The notes under the pieces: model-generated
Told to the model about the DNA's origin: nothing
What the model saw: only the letters and a program-made list of their open reading frames with translations
Database searches by the model: none
In this document: in pieces, positions 22,330-32,665 of the stretch
How the letters are laid out: each line of letters opens with the position of its first letter
How positions within the stretch are numbered: the first letter of the stretch is position 1
Translations under genes and position numbers: made by a program
NCBI GenBank assembly: GCA_016946835.1
Contig: JACVTC010000045.1
Span: 1,024,501 to 1,088,500 of the forward strand
Reading direction: 5' to 3'
Source: Neocallimastix lanati (nom. inval.)
Taxonomy: Eukaryota; Neocallimastigomycota; Neocallimastigomycetes; Neocallimastigales; Neocallimastigaceae
DNA: 64,000 nucleotides

Positions 22330-22625
22330 ATTGACAATAGTATTTTTAGTTAAAATTAATTATTTGATTGACAATGTCATTTTTCAGTTCATATTATAAT
22401 TTGACTTACTATACTATTTTTACAGTTCAAATTAATTATTTGACTGACCATATGATTTTCAGTTCAAATTATAATTGACTGACTATTTTATTATTTTATT
22501 TTATTATTATTTTTATTTTATTTAAATATAAAATTTTATTGATTATACTATTTTTCAGTTCAAATTATAATTGACTGACTATATTATTTTTTTTTTCAGT
22601 TCGAATTATAATTTGACTGACTATA
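22330..22625 (-). repeat. Array of short hairpin units in the leader of element C
   Basis: About six units of the form CAGTTCAAATTATAATTTGACTGAC are interspersed with AT-rich spacers. CAGT(T)CAAAT and ATTTGACTG pair as imperfect stems. One unit has CAGTTCGAATTATAATTTGACTG. The sequence is unrelated to the TCAGCT units of A/B, but the place (between primer site and gag) and unit size are the same. Confidence 0.85.
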
Positions 22626-22930
22626 ATATATATGTATATTTTTATATACAATAAATAATGATATTATTAAATTGTATTAATCTCTCATTAATTTATTTTT
22701 AAAAATATTTTTGATAATATATTTTGATTTAATTATTATGAAAATGACAAAATTAATTATATAGATTCATAATTAATTAAATTATTTCTTTGCTAATTCA
22801 AAATTAGAAGTTTTTATTGATAAATATAAAAATGATTTTGAATATTAAAAATAAGAAAGTGTTAGTTCAATTTATTTATGAGATGAATATATTTATATAT
22901 ATTAATTATATAAATTATAACTTAACTTAT

Positions 22931-22956
22931 GGTTAAGCTCAGTTGTAGACTTAATC
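22931..22956 (-). promoter_or_regulatory. Primer binding site of element C, with 8-bp deletion
   Basis: The plus strand reads GGTTAAGCTCAGTTGTAGAC then TTAATC at the LTR edge. C' has the same site with GAGACTCT inserted before TAATC. The missing bases are those matching the anticodon stem and loop of tRNA-Lys(CUU), so primer pairing in C should be crippled. Confidence 0.75.
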
Positions 22957-23193
22957 TATTAAACACCAAAAAAAAATATTGAGAAAATTAGATATATTTT
23001 TAGAGAAGAATTTTATATATAATACTTAATATTTAATTTTATTTATCTTTATTTTTTTATATTTACAAAAGTGTATATTTTTGACAAGGTTACATTTTAT
23101 TTCTTTTATAATTTTATTTAAATATAATAATATTCTGATTGGGTAAATTATATTAAAGTCATTATTAAGTATTTATTTTTTTATATTCTAACA
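22957..23193 (-). repeat. 5' LTR of element C
   Basis: A 237-bp copy with sense ends TGTTAGAA...TTTAATA, nearly identical to the 3' LTR. Confidence 0.88.
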
Positions 23194-23199
23194 ATTATT

Positions 23200-23600
23200 A
23201 TTTTTCTCGTTTTTTAGTTTGGTTCTCTTCTTAAATAATAAAAGTAATACTTTTTCTTTATTCTATTATTGTTTCACTAAAATAAAAATCAATTCATAAC
23301 GAGAATCAAATATATTGGTTCAGATAATGGTCAAGAATTCAAAAAATAGTTATTTCAATAAATCTTTTTTACAATTACATTAGTCAACACCAATATACCA
23401 TATAGTGCAAACCTCAACAAAATGAACATGTCAATGAATATTTTTTTATCAAAAAAGATATACTTTAATTTTGGAAAACTTAATCTAGATAATAAATATC
23501 CAAATAGAAATATAAAACCAATAATAAATGAAAATCTAAGAAACATAAAGTGTAATGAAACACAATACACATATCAATATATATTGTTTTAAAGTTCACT
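23200..23600 (+). pseudogene. Ty1/copia integrase remnant
   Basis: Starting at the right edge of element C, the plus strand reads as an eroded integrase. Fragments equal to the segment after the first Asp lead into ITRIKYIGSDNGQEFKK near 23,300-23,347, which holds the second catalytic Asp. PQQNEHVNEYF near 23,415 has the position of the catalytic Glu (NEHVNE). Several frame changes and stops are present. Its upstream part is missing, probably lost before C inserted. Confidence 0.65.
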
Positions 23601-24409
23601 ATTTTGTATGATTAATCTAATTGTTCGTAATATTTTATTTTATTTTTTATGTTTTCATATATAAAAATAAAGAAATATTATAAATAGAATTAAATAGAGT
23701 AATATAAAATTTTTATATCAGAATTCAGAAATAATATTATTGATTATTCTCCCCTAAAATAAAATTATTAGAAATAATAATAAAGATTAGATATAAAAAA
23801 ATTTAATCTTCATAATTTTATAATATCAATTGATATTTAAAAGTACAAAAAAAAAAAAAAAAAAAAAATTTGACATTCAATCATCTTTAATTTAGTATTT
23901 AAAATATTATAAAAAAATTTTTTTCTAATATATTTATATAATAACAAATAAATTATTGATAAAAGAAAGAAGTTAATATTTATTTAATTATTTATTATTT
24001 ATTATTTATTTTTTTTTAGTTATTTTATTTATTTATTTATTTAATTATTTAATATTCAATTGTTTATTATTTATTATTTATTATTTATTATTCAATTATT
24101 CATTATTTATTATTTATATTTAATTATTTAATTATTTATTTTCCAATTTATTTAATAGATAAATAATTTACAATAATTATTACCAATAAACAAATAAAAT
24201 TATCAGTTAATATGTAAAAAATAATATAATAATTAATTTAATTTTAATATGAATTAAATTTAAAAAAAAAAAAAAAAAGAAATAATTAAAAATAAATAAA
24301 AAATATTTAATATTTAATATTTAATATTTAATAATATTTAAAATAATAATATTTAAAATAATAATATTTTTAAATAATAATATTTTTAAATAAACCTATT
24401 AAAAATATG

Positions 24410-24442
<33 letters not shown>

Positions 24443-24888
24443 GAGGATGTAATACTTTCTTTAAATTCTAAAGATTGAATTTTACTTTTTACAATGATGT
24501 TTAATAATAATTGAACTCTTTTTTTAATTTTTATTGTTTTAAATTTATAATTTCAAAGCCAAATTTTGAAATGGATAAGTATAAAAAATTTATTTTTTTT
24601 TTTATTATTTTTATTTATTTATTTATTTATTTATTTTTATATTTATTTTTTAATAATTATAAAAAATTTATTTAATTTATATTTTATTATTTATTTATTT
24701 ATTTATTAATATTTTTTTATATTTTAATATTTATTTATTTATTTATTTATTAAATATATTTTATTATAAAATGAAATAAATTTAATGATTGTATATTTAA
24801 ATAAAATAAATTTAATTATATAAATTTATATTTAAAATAATTAAAAATATAATAAAATAAAATATCAATATAAAAATAATAAAAATAA
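23601..24888. other. Low-complexity AT interval
   Basis: No gene is seen. It holds an A-run at 23,847-23,868, a T-run of 29 at 24,410-24,438, and blocks of TTTA/TTAT and TAATATTTAA-type repeats at 23,980-24,380 and 24,590-24,760. The T-run lengths are likely to vary between assemblies. Confidence 0.7.
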
Positions 24889-25128
24889 TATTAAACACCA
24901 AAAACAAATATTGAGAAAATTAGATATATTTTTAGAATAACATTTTATATATAATACTTAATATTTAATTTTATTTATCTTTATTTTTTATAATTACAAA
25001 AGTGTATGTTTTTGACAAGGTTACATTTTATTTCTTTTATAATTTTATTTAAATAAAATAATATTCTGATTGGGTAAATTATATTAAAGTCATTATTAAG
25101 TATTTATTTTTTTTTTTATATTCTAACA
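24889..25128 (-). repeat. 3' LTR of element C'
   Basis: A 240-bp copy reading TATTAAACACC...TTCTAACA on the plus strand; sense ends TGTTAGAA...TTTAATA, again with TA at the 3' end. The AGGAGGAA polypurine tract adjoins it at 25,129-25,136. Confidence 0.88.
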
Positions 25129-25181
25129 TTCCTCCTAAAATATGACTTTCCTAAAATGTCATATTTTTAATTTATATTATT

Positions 25182-26939
25182 TCAAATAAAATATAAATCA
25201 TCAATTTTTGTTAATAAGGAATTTCTAAATTTATCCATTAATGTCCCATTTAAATACTTCGTAAACCCATCAGCGAGATTGTTTTCATATTTTATATATT
25301 TAAGATAGATTTTATTTTCTTTGGCTCTTTCTCTTATGTAATGGACCCTAATGTCTACATGTTTAGTTTTTGGGTTGATAGTTTGATTTGTAGCGTTATA
25401 AATAGCTGCTTTATTGTCAACATTTACTTCAATATTTTTAATATTTAAGTTCAATTCTTCGAATAAATTTAAGTACCATATACATTGTTTACAGCATTCA
25501 CTAAGACTGTAATATTCGGACTCGGCTGTTGAAGTCGATATTGATTTTTGTAACTTTGAACACCAGCTTGTTGGTGCACCACCAAATGTTATTAAGAATC
25601 CTGTTGTTGAACGTCTAGTTTCCAAGTCACCTCCGTAATCCGAATCGACATATGCTTTAACATTCGGATTATTTTTGAAATTTATTCCAAATTTTTTAGT
25701 TCCTTTTAAATATCTTAATATTCTCATTACGTTATTCCAGTCTTCCATATTTGGTTCCTTTGCCCTTCTAGCTGCTTTTGATACTGAGAAGATAATGTCG
25801 GGTCTTGTACATATACTGAGATATAATAAATTTCCTATTATGCTTCTATATTTTGTTTCATCTACTTTTACCTTCCTAAGATCTTCATTTTCAATTGGAG
25901 TCATAATTCTAAGAGGTGTACAATTTTTCATATTAAACTTAGAAAGTAATTCATCTATATATCTGTGTTGATGTAAAAAGTAACCATTTTTATGTTTTAT
26001 AAATTTTATTCCAATAATATAATCAATATTACCTATATCTTTCATTTTGAACTTTTTCTCAATTAATAATTTTACACTTTCTATTGTTTTCTTTGATCCT
26101 GATATTAAAAAATCATCCACATATATAGCTAGCATACTTAAAAGTTTTCCTTTATTAAATTTAACGTATAGACAAGGTTCACTTATAAGTCTTTTGTATA
26201 TAATTTTTATTAGATAGCCGTTTAATTTATCATTCCACTTGGCACCACTTTGTTTCAGTCCATATATTGCCTTCTTCAATTTCCAAAATTTCTTATTGTA
26301 ATCTTCATGTCCTTTGGGTGGTTTCATATACAAATCTTCATTTAATTCAGCATTTAAATAGGCGGCAGTTATATCTATTTGGTTTATTTCAAAATTGTTC
26401 TGAGTGGCAATTGCTGTAAAGATTCTTAATGAATCATGTTTTAAGGTAGGTGCAAAGGTTTCTTTATAATCTATGCCGTATTCTTGCCTAAATCCCTTTG
26501 CTACTAATCTTGATTTTCTTTTGATTATTTCTCCATTTGAGTTTCGTTTGAATTTGAAAATCCATCTTGATGATATTAAGTTTGCGTTCTTAGGTATTTT
26601 ATCAATTGTTTCATATACTTTTAGATTTCTCATATTGTCGAGTTCATTATCGACTGATTTTAACCATTCATTTTTATCATTTAAATTAAAGATATCATCA
26701 TAATTATTTGGTTCTCGTAATTCTTTTAATAATTTTTGTTTTTTGTTATTTGAATTTAATATGAAGTTTTCATTTCTATTTCGTTTTCCTAAATGTATGG
26801 AAGATTCTATGTTAAATAATTTGTTATTCGTTAAGTTATTAATGATTCGTTGTTCATTGTTGTTATCTTTATTATTGTTTGAATTATATCTGTCTATATT
26901 TGAATTATTATGATTGTTTTTATTACTGACAGTGATCAT
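25182..26939 (-). CDS. Copia linker, reverse transcriptase and RNase H (element C')
   Basis: This frame has the same 585 codons as element C's and differs at only a few dozen residues, mostly in the linker. All RT and RNase H motifs are present: RLVAKGFRQEYGIDY, ETFAPTLKHDSLRIF, KKFWKLKKAIYGLKQSG, YVDDFLISG, AYVDSDYGGDLETRRST and STAESEYYSLSECCK. It is in frame with the integrase segment upstream, so the ATG at 26,939 is an internal Met of the polyprotein. This is the best preserved RT of its family here, and nothing in it looks inactivating. Confidence 0.9.
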   Translation of the reverse strand: MITVSNKNNHNNSNIDRYNSNNNKDNNNEQRIINNLTNNKLFNIESSIHLGKRNRNENFILNSNNKKQKLLKELREPNNYDDIFNLNDKNEWLKSVDNELDNMRNLKVYETIDKIPKNANLISSRWIFKFKRNSNGEIIKRKSRLVAKGFRQEYGIDYKETFAPTLKHDSLRIFTAIATQNNFEINQIDITAAYLNAELNEDLYMKPPKGHEDYNKKFWKLKKAIYGLKQSGAKWNDKLNGYLIKIIYKRLISEPCLYVKFNKGKLLSMLAIYVDDFLISGSKKTIESVKLLIEKKFKMKDIGNIDYIIGIKFIKHKNGYFLHQHRYIDELLSKFNMKNCTPLRIMTPIENEDLRKVKVDETKYRSIIGNLLYLSICTRPDIIFSVSKAARRAKEPNMEDWNNVMRILRYLKGTKKFGINFKNNPNVKAYVDSDYGGDLETRRSTTGFLITFGGAPTSWCSKLQKSISTSTAESEYYSLSECCKQCIWYLNLFEELNLNIKNIEVNVDNKAAIYNATNQTINPKTKHVDIRVHYIRERAKENKIYLKYIKYENNLADGFTKYLNGTLMDKFRNSLLTKIDDLYFI

Positions 26940-28196
26940 ATTGTCGTTTTTATTAATATTATTATTTATTTTGTTATTATTGCTGTTGGTAGTGTTGTTG
27001 TTGCTGTTTGTGTTATCGTTGTTATTAATTTTATTGTTACTTGTGTTATTGTTATTATTATTGTCGTTGTTGTCAATGTTATTATTTTGAGATTCTATAT
27101 TATTATTATAATCTTTGTTTTGATTAATATTAATATTTTTGGTGTTGTTATTATTGTTGTTTCTTCTTTTGTTATATGTTCTTTTATTTTTTATTTGAAT
27201 GTTTTTACTTTGTATATTATTTTCATTTATTTGAGTATTATTGTCTAATATTTGAATATTATTTGACTTATTGTTATTATATTGATAATACGGATTATTA
27301 TTGTTAGTATTATTGAAGTCTTTGCCGTGGTTTATATCATACGTGTTATCATAAAAGTATGTATTATCATTCCTCCTTATTATATTATTAGGAATAAAAT
27401 TTGAGATGTCATTATCTCAATGAGATAAATGTGAATTTCCAGGTGTAAATTCAAAGAATTCAACATTTCGTGAAATTATAATTTTATTATTTGTTATATC
27501 AAGAATTTTGTATGCTGTGGGATTATCAACATACCCCAAGAATATGCCAGGAGATGAGTTATTTTGAAATTTGGTACGGAATAGTTTTGGAACGTAATAA
27601 AAAACTTTACATCCGAAGACACGTATGTTTGAATAATCAACTTTGTTATTAGTTAGAAGTTCATATGGAATTTTATTATTTATCCCTTTATGAGGGATTC
27701 GATTATGAATGTAGTTGGAGGTAGAGACGGCATCTTCCCAAAATTGTAAGCTAAGTTTTGCGTCATTTAACATTGACTTTACAGAATTGATTATAGTGCC
27801 GTTGAATCGTTCAATCCTACCATTTTGTTGTGGGTGGTAGGGAACAGTAAATTGATGTTGTATTCCAAAGTCAATGCAGAATTATTTGAAATTTTTGTTG
27901 TTAAATTCGGTGCCATTATCTGTACGGATATATTGAATTCTTTTGTTAAATTGATTTTTTATTTTATTAAACCAATTAAGGAAGTGATAAAAAGTTTCTG
28001 ATTTACTCTTCATAAAGAGAGTCCACCCAAATCTTGAATGATCATCCAAAATAATTAAGATATATTTATTGTCATAGATAGAGTTTTGTATTGGACCTAT
28101 AAGATCCATGTGTATGAGTTGAAATATATTTTTAGCTCTATTATTTGATGATTTGTAATGCTTATTTTTAAGTTTTGAATAACTATAAATAGGCAT
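26940..28196 (-). pseudogene. Copia integrase and linker (element C', broken)
   Basis: The integrase DDE residues are all visible (HMDLIGPI, RTDNGTEFNNKNF, and RIERFNG in the break between frames). Compared with C, a Gln codon has become TAA near 27,882, a Cys codon has become TGA at 27,417-27,419 after SHLSH, and a base is missing near 28,190 in the second Cys pair. Between 27,774 and 27,881 the residues around the catalytic Glu can still be read. The linker towards RT stays open and is Asn-rich. Confidence 0.85.
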
Positions 28197-28565
28197 TTTG
28201 AGTTTTTGTTGATTTTTAAAATTTTATTTTTAATATTATTGATATTAAAATGGGCAAAACGACGATACCATAAATTTAGTTTATCAATTGATTTTAAATG
28301 TGTATAATTGATTTCAACAAAATTATTATTATGTTGGTTGTTTTGAAAATTTAATGGTTGAGTTGAAATCTAAAATTTAAATGTGTTAGATTGGTTCGAT
28401 TTAATTGATAATATTCTTTGATTGTGTTCGTCATAAATTAGTGCGTATGATTTTATTAAAAATTATTTTGTATCCTTGTTGTGTAAGATTTCCAATTGAT
28501 AATAAATTTTTATTTATTTTTGGTGAGTAATAAACATTCTTAATGATTATTTTGTGAATACTAAT
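28197..28565 (-). pseudogene. Region between protease and integrase (element C', broken)
   Basis: Several changes of frame. The zinc-binding motif reads LWYRRFAHFNINN near 28,270, better preserved than in C. Confidence 0.6.
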
Positions 28566-28928
28566 TTATCCTATGAGATCTCCTTTAAATTGTGTTGATA
28601 TAACTTGATTATTAGTTAAATAAACTTTGTCATTGCACTTTTGAATATTATGTAATTTATTTAAATGACCAGTAATATTTATTGATGCGCCGGAATCCAA
28701 TATCCAACACATCATTTCTTTTTGTTTATTTTCTTTGTTTTGTTTATTTACTTCGGCAAAATTAATATCAAGGTTTTCTTGAGAATTGTAATCCTTGGTA
28801 AAAGAATCGGCATAGCTTGTATCGTACCTTTCTTTTTCCATGAAATTTGCATAATTTCTACGTTTATTAGATTTTCTTTTAAAATTATTTCTTCTTCTTT
28901 TGAAAATTTTTCTTCTTGTGTTAGCCAT
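28566..28928 (-). pseudogene. Gag start fused to protease by internal deletion (element C')
   Basis: A 120-codon frame starts with the family's normal MANTRR and passes directly into KIFKRRRNNFKRKSNKRR, which in C lies after the zinc knuckle. WILDSGASINIT near residue 74 is the protease active site with its Asp intact. The join lies in TTTCTTCTT (28,909-28,917), a 9-bp sequence found at both deletion ends in C (20,900-20,908 and 21,809-21,817). In C's coordinates 909 bp are missing, a multiple of three, so the frame is kept. Confidence 0.88.
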
Positions 28929-29454
28929 TGTGGAGAATTTTAAATTAATTTATTTTTTAATAATTTATTAATATTTTATATTATGCGAATATTTTTTTTA
29001 TTTAAAATTTTAAAGAATAATTGATGAGGGATATGTTGTATGTCTGGATTGTTTATTTATACATATTCAATATATTGATTAAAACCTTATTCTATTTTCA
29101 TTAAATAAATGTAAATTGAAATATATATTGTTTAATATTTCCTTGATAATTTATAATGAAGTTTAATAATATATATTTTTTGATAATTGGTTAAGTTATA
29201 TTTATTACTTAATAAAAAAAAAGTTATAAAATAATATATTTCAGAATTATGATTGGTTTCTATTTTTATCTTATATTTAATGTAATATTTTTCATTATGC
29301 TATTTGAAATTAATTTAATTAAACATTTATATTATTGGTTTTTTATGTTTGAAAAAGGTATTTATACTTGATTTACATTTATTAATATTGGAATTAAAAA
29401 TATATATGTTTTTTTTTTTTTTTTAATTTTATTGTTAATTATTGACAATAATAT

Positions 29455-29770
29455 TTTCAGTTCAAATTAATTATTTGACTGACCATATGATTTTCAGTTC
29501 AAATTAATTATTTGACTGACCATATGATTTTCAGTTCAAATTAATTATTTGACTGACTATACTATTTTTACAGTTCAAATTAATTATTTGACTGACCATA
29601 TGATTTTCAGTTCATATTATAATTGACTGACTATTTTATTATTTTATTTTATTATTTTTTTTATTTTATTTCAATATAAAATTTTATTGATAATACTAAT
29701 TTTCAGTTCAAATTATAATTGACTGACTATATTATTTTTTCAGTTCGAATTATAATTTGACTGACTATAA
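29455..29770 (-). repeat. Array of short hairpin units in the leader of element C'
   Basis: About seven units of the CAGTTCAAATTA...TTTGACTGAC type. Three consecutive near-identical units of about 41 bp at 29,457-29,570 (CAGTTCAAATTAATTATTTG, then ACTGACCATATGATTTT) show local amplification that C lacks. Confidence 0.85.
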
Positions 29771-29835
29771 TATATATGTATATTTTTATATACAATAAAT
29801 GAATAATGATATTATTAAATTGTATTAATCCCTCA

Positions 29836-29847
<12 letters not shown>

Positions 29848-29882
<35 letters not shown>
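29848..29882. repeat. Poly(T) run in the leader of C'
   Basis: A T-run of more than 30 bases interrupts the leader where element C has only TTTATTTTTAAAA. It is likely slippage. Confidence 0.8.
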
Positions 29883-29888
<6 letters not shown>

Positions 29889-30108
29889 TTTTGATAATAT
29901 ATTTTGATTTAATTATTATGAAAATAACAAAGTTAATTATGTAGATTCATAATTAATTAAATTATTTCTTTGATAATTCAAAATTAGATGTTATTATTGA
30001 TAAATATAAAAATGATTTTTAATATTAAAAATAAGAAAGCGTTAGTTCAATTTATTTATAAGATGAATATATTTATATTTTAATTATGTAAATTATAACT
30101 TAACTTAT

Positions 30109-30142
30109 GGTTAAGCTCAGTTGTAGACTGAGACTCTTAATC
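30109..30142 (-). promoter_or_regulatory. Primer binding site of element C', matching a half tRNA-Lys(CUU)
   Basis: The plus strand reads GGTTAAGCTCAGTTGTAGAC then TGAGACTCTTAATC, ending at the LTR edge. The generic tRNA-Lys(CUU) has TAGCTCAGTCGGTAGAGCA then TGAGACTCTTAATC, so D arm and anticodon arm match with two or three small gaps. As in A/B, the primer would be a 5' tRNA half cut in the anticodon region. Confidence 0.8.
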
Positions 30143-30384
30143 TATTAAACACCAAAAACAAATATTGAGAAAATTAGATATATTTTTAGAATAACATTTT
30201 ATATATAATACTTAATATTTAATTTTATTTATCTTTATTTTTTATAATTACAAAAGTGTATGTATTTTTAACAAGGTTACATTTTATTTCTTTTATAATT
30301 TTATTTAAATATAATAATATTCTGATTGGGTAAAATATATTAAAGTCATTATTAAGTATTTATTTTTTTTTTTATATTCTAACA
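30143..30384 (-). repeat. 5' LTR of element C'
   Basis: A 242-bp copy with the same TGTTAGAA...TTTAATA ends as the 3' LTR. Confidence 0.88.
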
Positions 30385-30507
30385 AATAATAAAAAGAAAT
30401 TTATAAATTATTTCAATTTTAACATAACATAAAATATATAACATAAATTTTATGTTTACATTAATTTTTATGCTCTTTTATAATTTTATGTCTTTACATA
30501 ATTTTAA

Positions 30508-31064
30508 TGATCTAAAACAAATATGTGTAGTAACATATTTATATATTTAATAATAATTATTAAATAATTTATATCTTTTTGATAATAATTTTTATAATAA
30601 ATTATTAATTATTCATTATTATATTATAATTACTATTATAATATATATTAAATTACATATTATTTTATAATATATTAAATTATATATTTATTTTATAATT
30701 ATATATTATTATATTAAAATATAATAATATACTTTTATTTAACTTTAATAGGATTTAAATAATCTTATTTTATTTTGTATTATATAATATATTATTATTT
30801 TATATTTATTTTATATTTTTACATATAATATACGTTTATAATTTAAATATAGTTATTGTATTCTTATATATATATAATTTATATTATATGTTTAAAATAT
30901 ATTTCATATTATTAAATTTATAATTTTAAAATGTAATTTATTAATAATACAATTTCTAATAAAATTAATTTAGAAAGGGGTTTTTAATTATTTAGGAAAA
31001 GTAATAATAAATTAAATAAAGATATAACTATATTATTATAATTAAAATATAGCACATAAAAGTC
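30508..31064 (+). repeat. Probable 5' LTR of the gypsy element
   Basis: It begins TGATCTAAAACAAATATG and matches 35,486 onwards for about 560 bases, ending near TAAAATATAGCACATAAAAG. Identity is moderate with small indels, so the insertion is older than the copia elements. Confidence 0.65.
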
Positions 31065-31418
31065 CCTTATATAAAAAATTGGTGGAAATATCGGAGATGT
31101 GCAGTAATATAGTTGGACCAGGATAAAAACGAATAAGTATTTAATTACTATTAAGATTTAGTTAATAGTAAAAAGTTAGATAATTAATTATAATATTTTA
31201 TTTGTAATTAAAGATAACTGGGAGTTTGAACCAGTATAAAAACGAATAAGCCTTTAATTATTAGCTATTAGTTTATTATATAAAAAAAATAAAAAATAAA
31301 AAATAATAATAATAATAATAATAATAAAGTAGTATTAAATAGTATTAATTAGTAGATTAAAAAAATAATTAAAATAGTAATACTAGTAATAAATAATAGT
31401 AATAAATAATATTAAATA

Positions 31419-31454
<36 letters not shown>

Positions 31455-31582
31455 AATATTTTAATGGTGACTAAATTATATATTAATTGTTATAAAATAT
31501 TAAACGCGTTTTTATTAGTTAAAAAGACTATATTGTTAAACTTATTATATATATATAAAATATTTTTTTTATCCTAAATTTT
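31065..31582 (+). other. Gypsy leader with simple repeats
   Basis: Contains AAT-type repeats at about 31,303-31,327 and an AT-dinucleotide run at about 31,430-31,450. GGACCAGGATAAAAACGAATAAG near 31,115 and AACCAGTATAAAAACGAATAAG near 31,219 are a direct repeat about 104 bp apart. No gene. Confidence 0.55.
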
Positions 31583-32665
31583 GTGAAGATGTCAGGTTCA
31601 TCTACTCCTTTAATTGATCCAGTGGATAATGATGATGTTGACACTAGAACTCTACCAAGGATTGGAGGTATTCATAAAGATGCGGAGATCCGGAAGTTTC
31701 GTATTACTGACTGGTTTATAAGAGAGCGTATAATTAGTGATGAAGGTAATTTTAGTTATATCATTGCAGCTTGTGAGGATGATATTGTTAGGGTCCTTCA
31801 CTCTGAGCGAATTAAGTTTGGTCGTATTCCAAACACTAGATGAGTGTGTAAATCTGATTAAAAAGAAATATTGGAGAGAAAATATGAAAGAAGACAAATT
31901 ACGACAAATTAAGAAAATTATGATCAATCCAAATGAAATTATCTATGACTTTAATACAAGATTCTTGGAGCTATATGATCAGTTAGATTCCATAGATCAA
32001 TCCGCTATTTCAGTAATTGATTATGAAAATGCCTTGAGACCTCGAAGTAAGATTTATGGCTGAAGCTTATAACCTCGAAACTGCCTGTAACTTAGCTGAG
32101 AAGTATGAAAATATATTAAATGAAACGCAAGGAAATCAAGAAATGTGGAGTTCTTATGGTAATACCAGTAACTATAATGGAAGAAATAAATTTTTTAAAT
32201 CTGGTAGATTAAATTCTAATAATATCTTCATGGATCAATATAATAATAATTCAAATTTTACACCATTCAATAATAATTTTAATACAATTAATAATTCTGG
32301 AAATTTTAATAGAATAAGAAGATTAAATAATTTTTCATTAAATTCCCCATCTAGAGTGAATTCGAACGGTTTGAGAAATTTTAACAACAATGGAAATTTT
32401 AGAAACACAAATTTTAATGGAAACAAATGGTAATAATTATAATAACAATAACAATAGTAATATAAACCATAACTCAAACAATAATAATAATAATCCTGAC
32501 ATTATGAATGATTTAACTAACCGGATGAAAAATCTAAAAATTAAAACTTGTTATTTTTGTCATCAACCAGATCATGTTTTGAAAGATTGCGTTGCTTTTG
32601 CTAGGTTCCAAAATGATCCAAATTATGAAAGTTACATTAATTCTTTATATTCTCAAAAAAACTAG
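31583..32665 (+). pseudogene. Gypsy gag with zinc knuckle (multiple frameshifts)
   Basis: ATG at 31,583 starts MSGSSTPLIDPVDNDDVD. The capsid region then continues through three more frames: IKKKYWRENMKEDKLRQIKK and LELYDQLDSIDQSAISVID (frame of 31,737-32,063), MAEAYNLETACNLAEKYENI (from 32,056), a long Asn/Phe-rich stretch, and finally the knuckle CYFCHQPDHVLKDC near 32,550-32,590 (C-X2-C-X4-H-X4-C). LELYDQ and AYNLE...A.KYE are typical of Ty3/gypsy retrotrans_gag. At least three frame changes are needed, so no capsid protein can be made. Confidence 0.75.

Larger units (their letters stand above)
16896..23193 (-). mobile_element. Ty1/copia LTR retrotransposon, element C (full length, defective)
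   Basis: LTRs at 16,896-17,133 and 22,957-23,193 enclose gag-pol on the minus strand. The 5-bp flanks ATTAT (16,891-16,895 and 23,194-23,198) agree. Lesions are a stop in gag, a Glu in place of the protease catalytic Asp, a stop and a one-base insertion in the linker after integrase, and an 8-bp deletion in the primer site. It belongs to the same family as C' (24,889-30,384), and their RT regions are almost identical. It inserted between a gypsy relic on the left and a copia integrase relic on the right. Confidence 0.94.
24889..30384 (-). mobile_element. Ty1/copia LTR retrotransposon, element C' (gag-deleted)
   Basis: LTRs at 24,889-25,128 and 30,143-30,384 and matching 5-bp flanks AATAA (24,884-24,888 and 30,385-30,389) define the element. 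It is sister to C but about 0.9 kb shorter through one internal deletion that removes most of gag with the zinc knuckle. It has an intact primer site, intact protease DSG and an intact RT-RNase H frame, but stops and a frameshift in integrase. It could only move if gag and integrase came from another copy. Confidence 0.94.
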
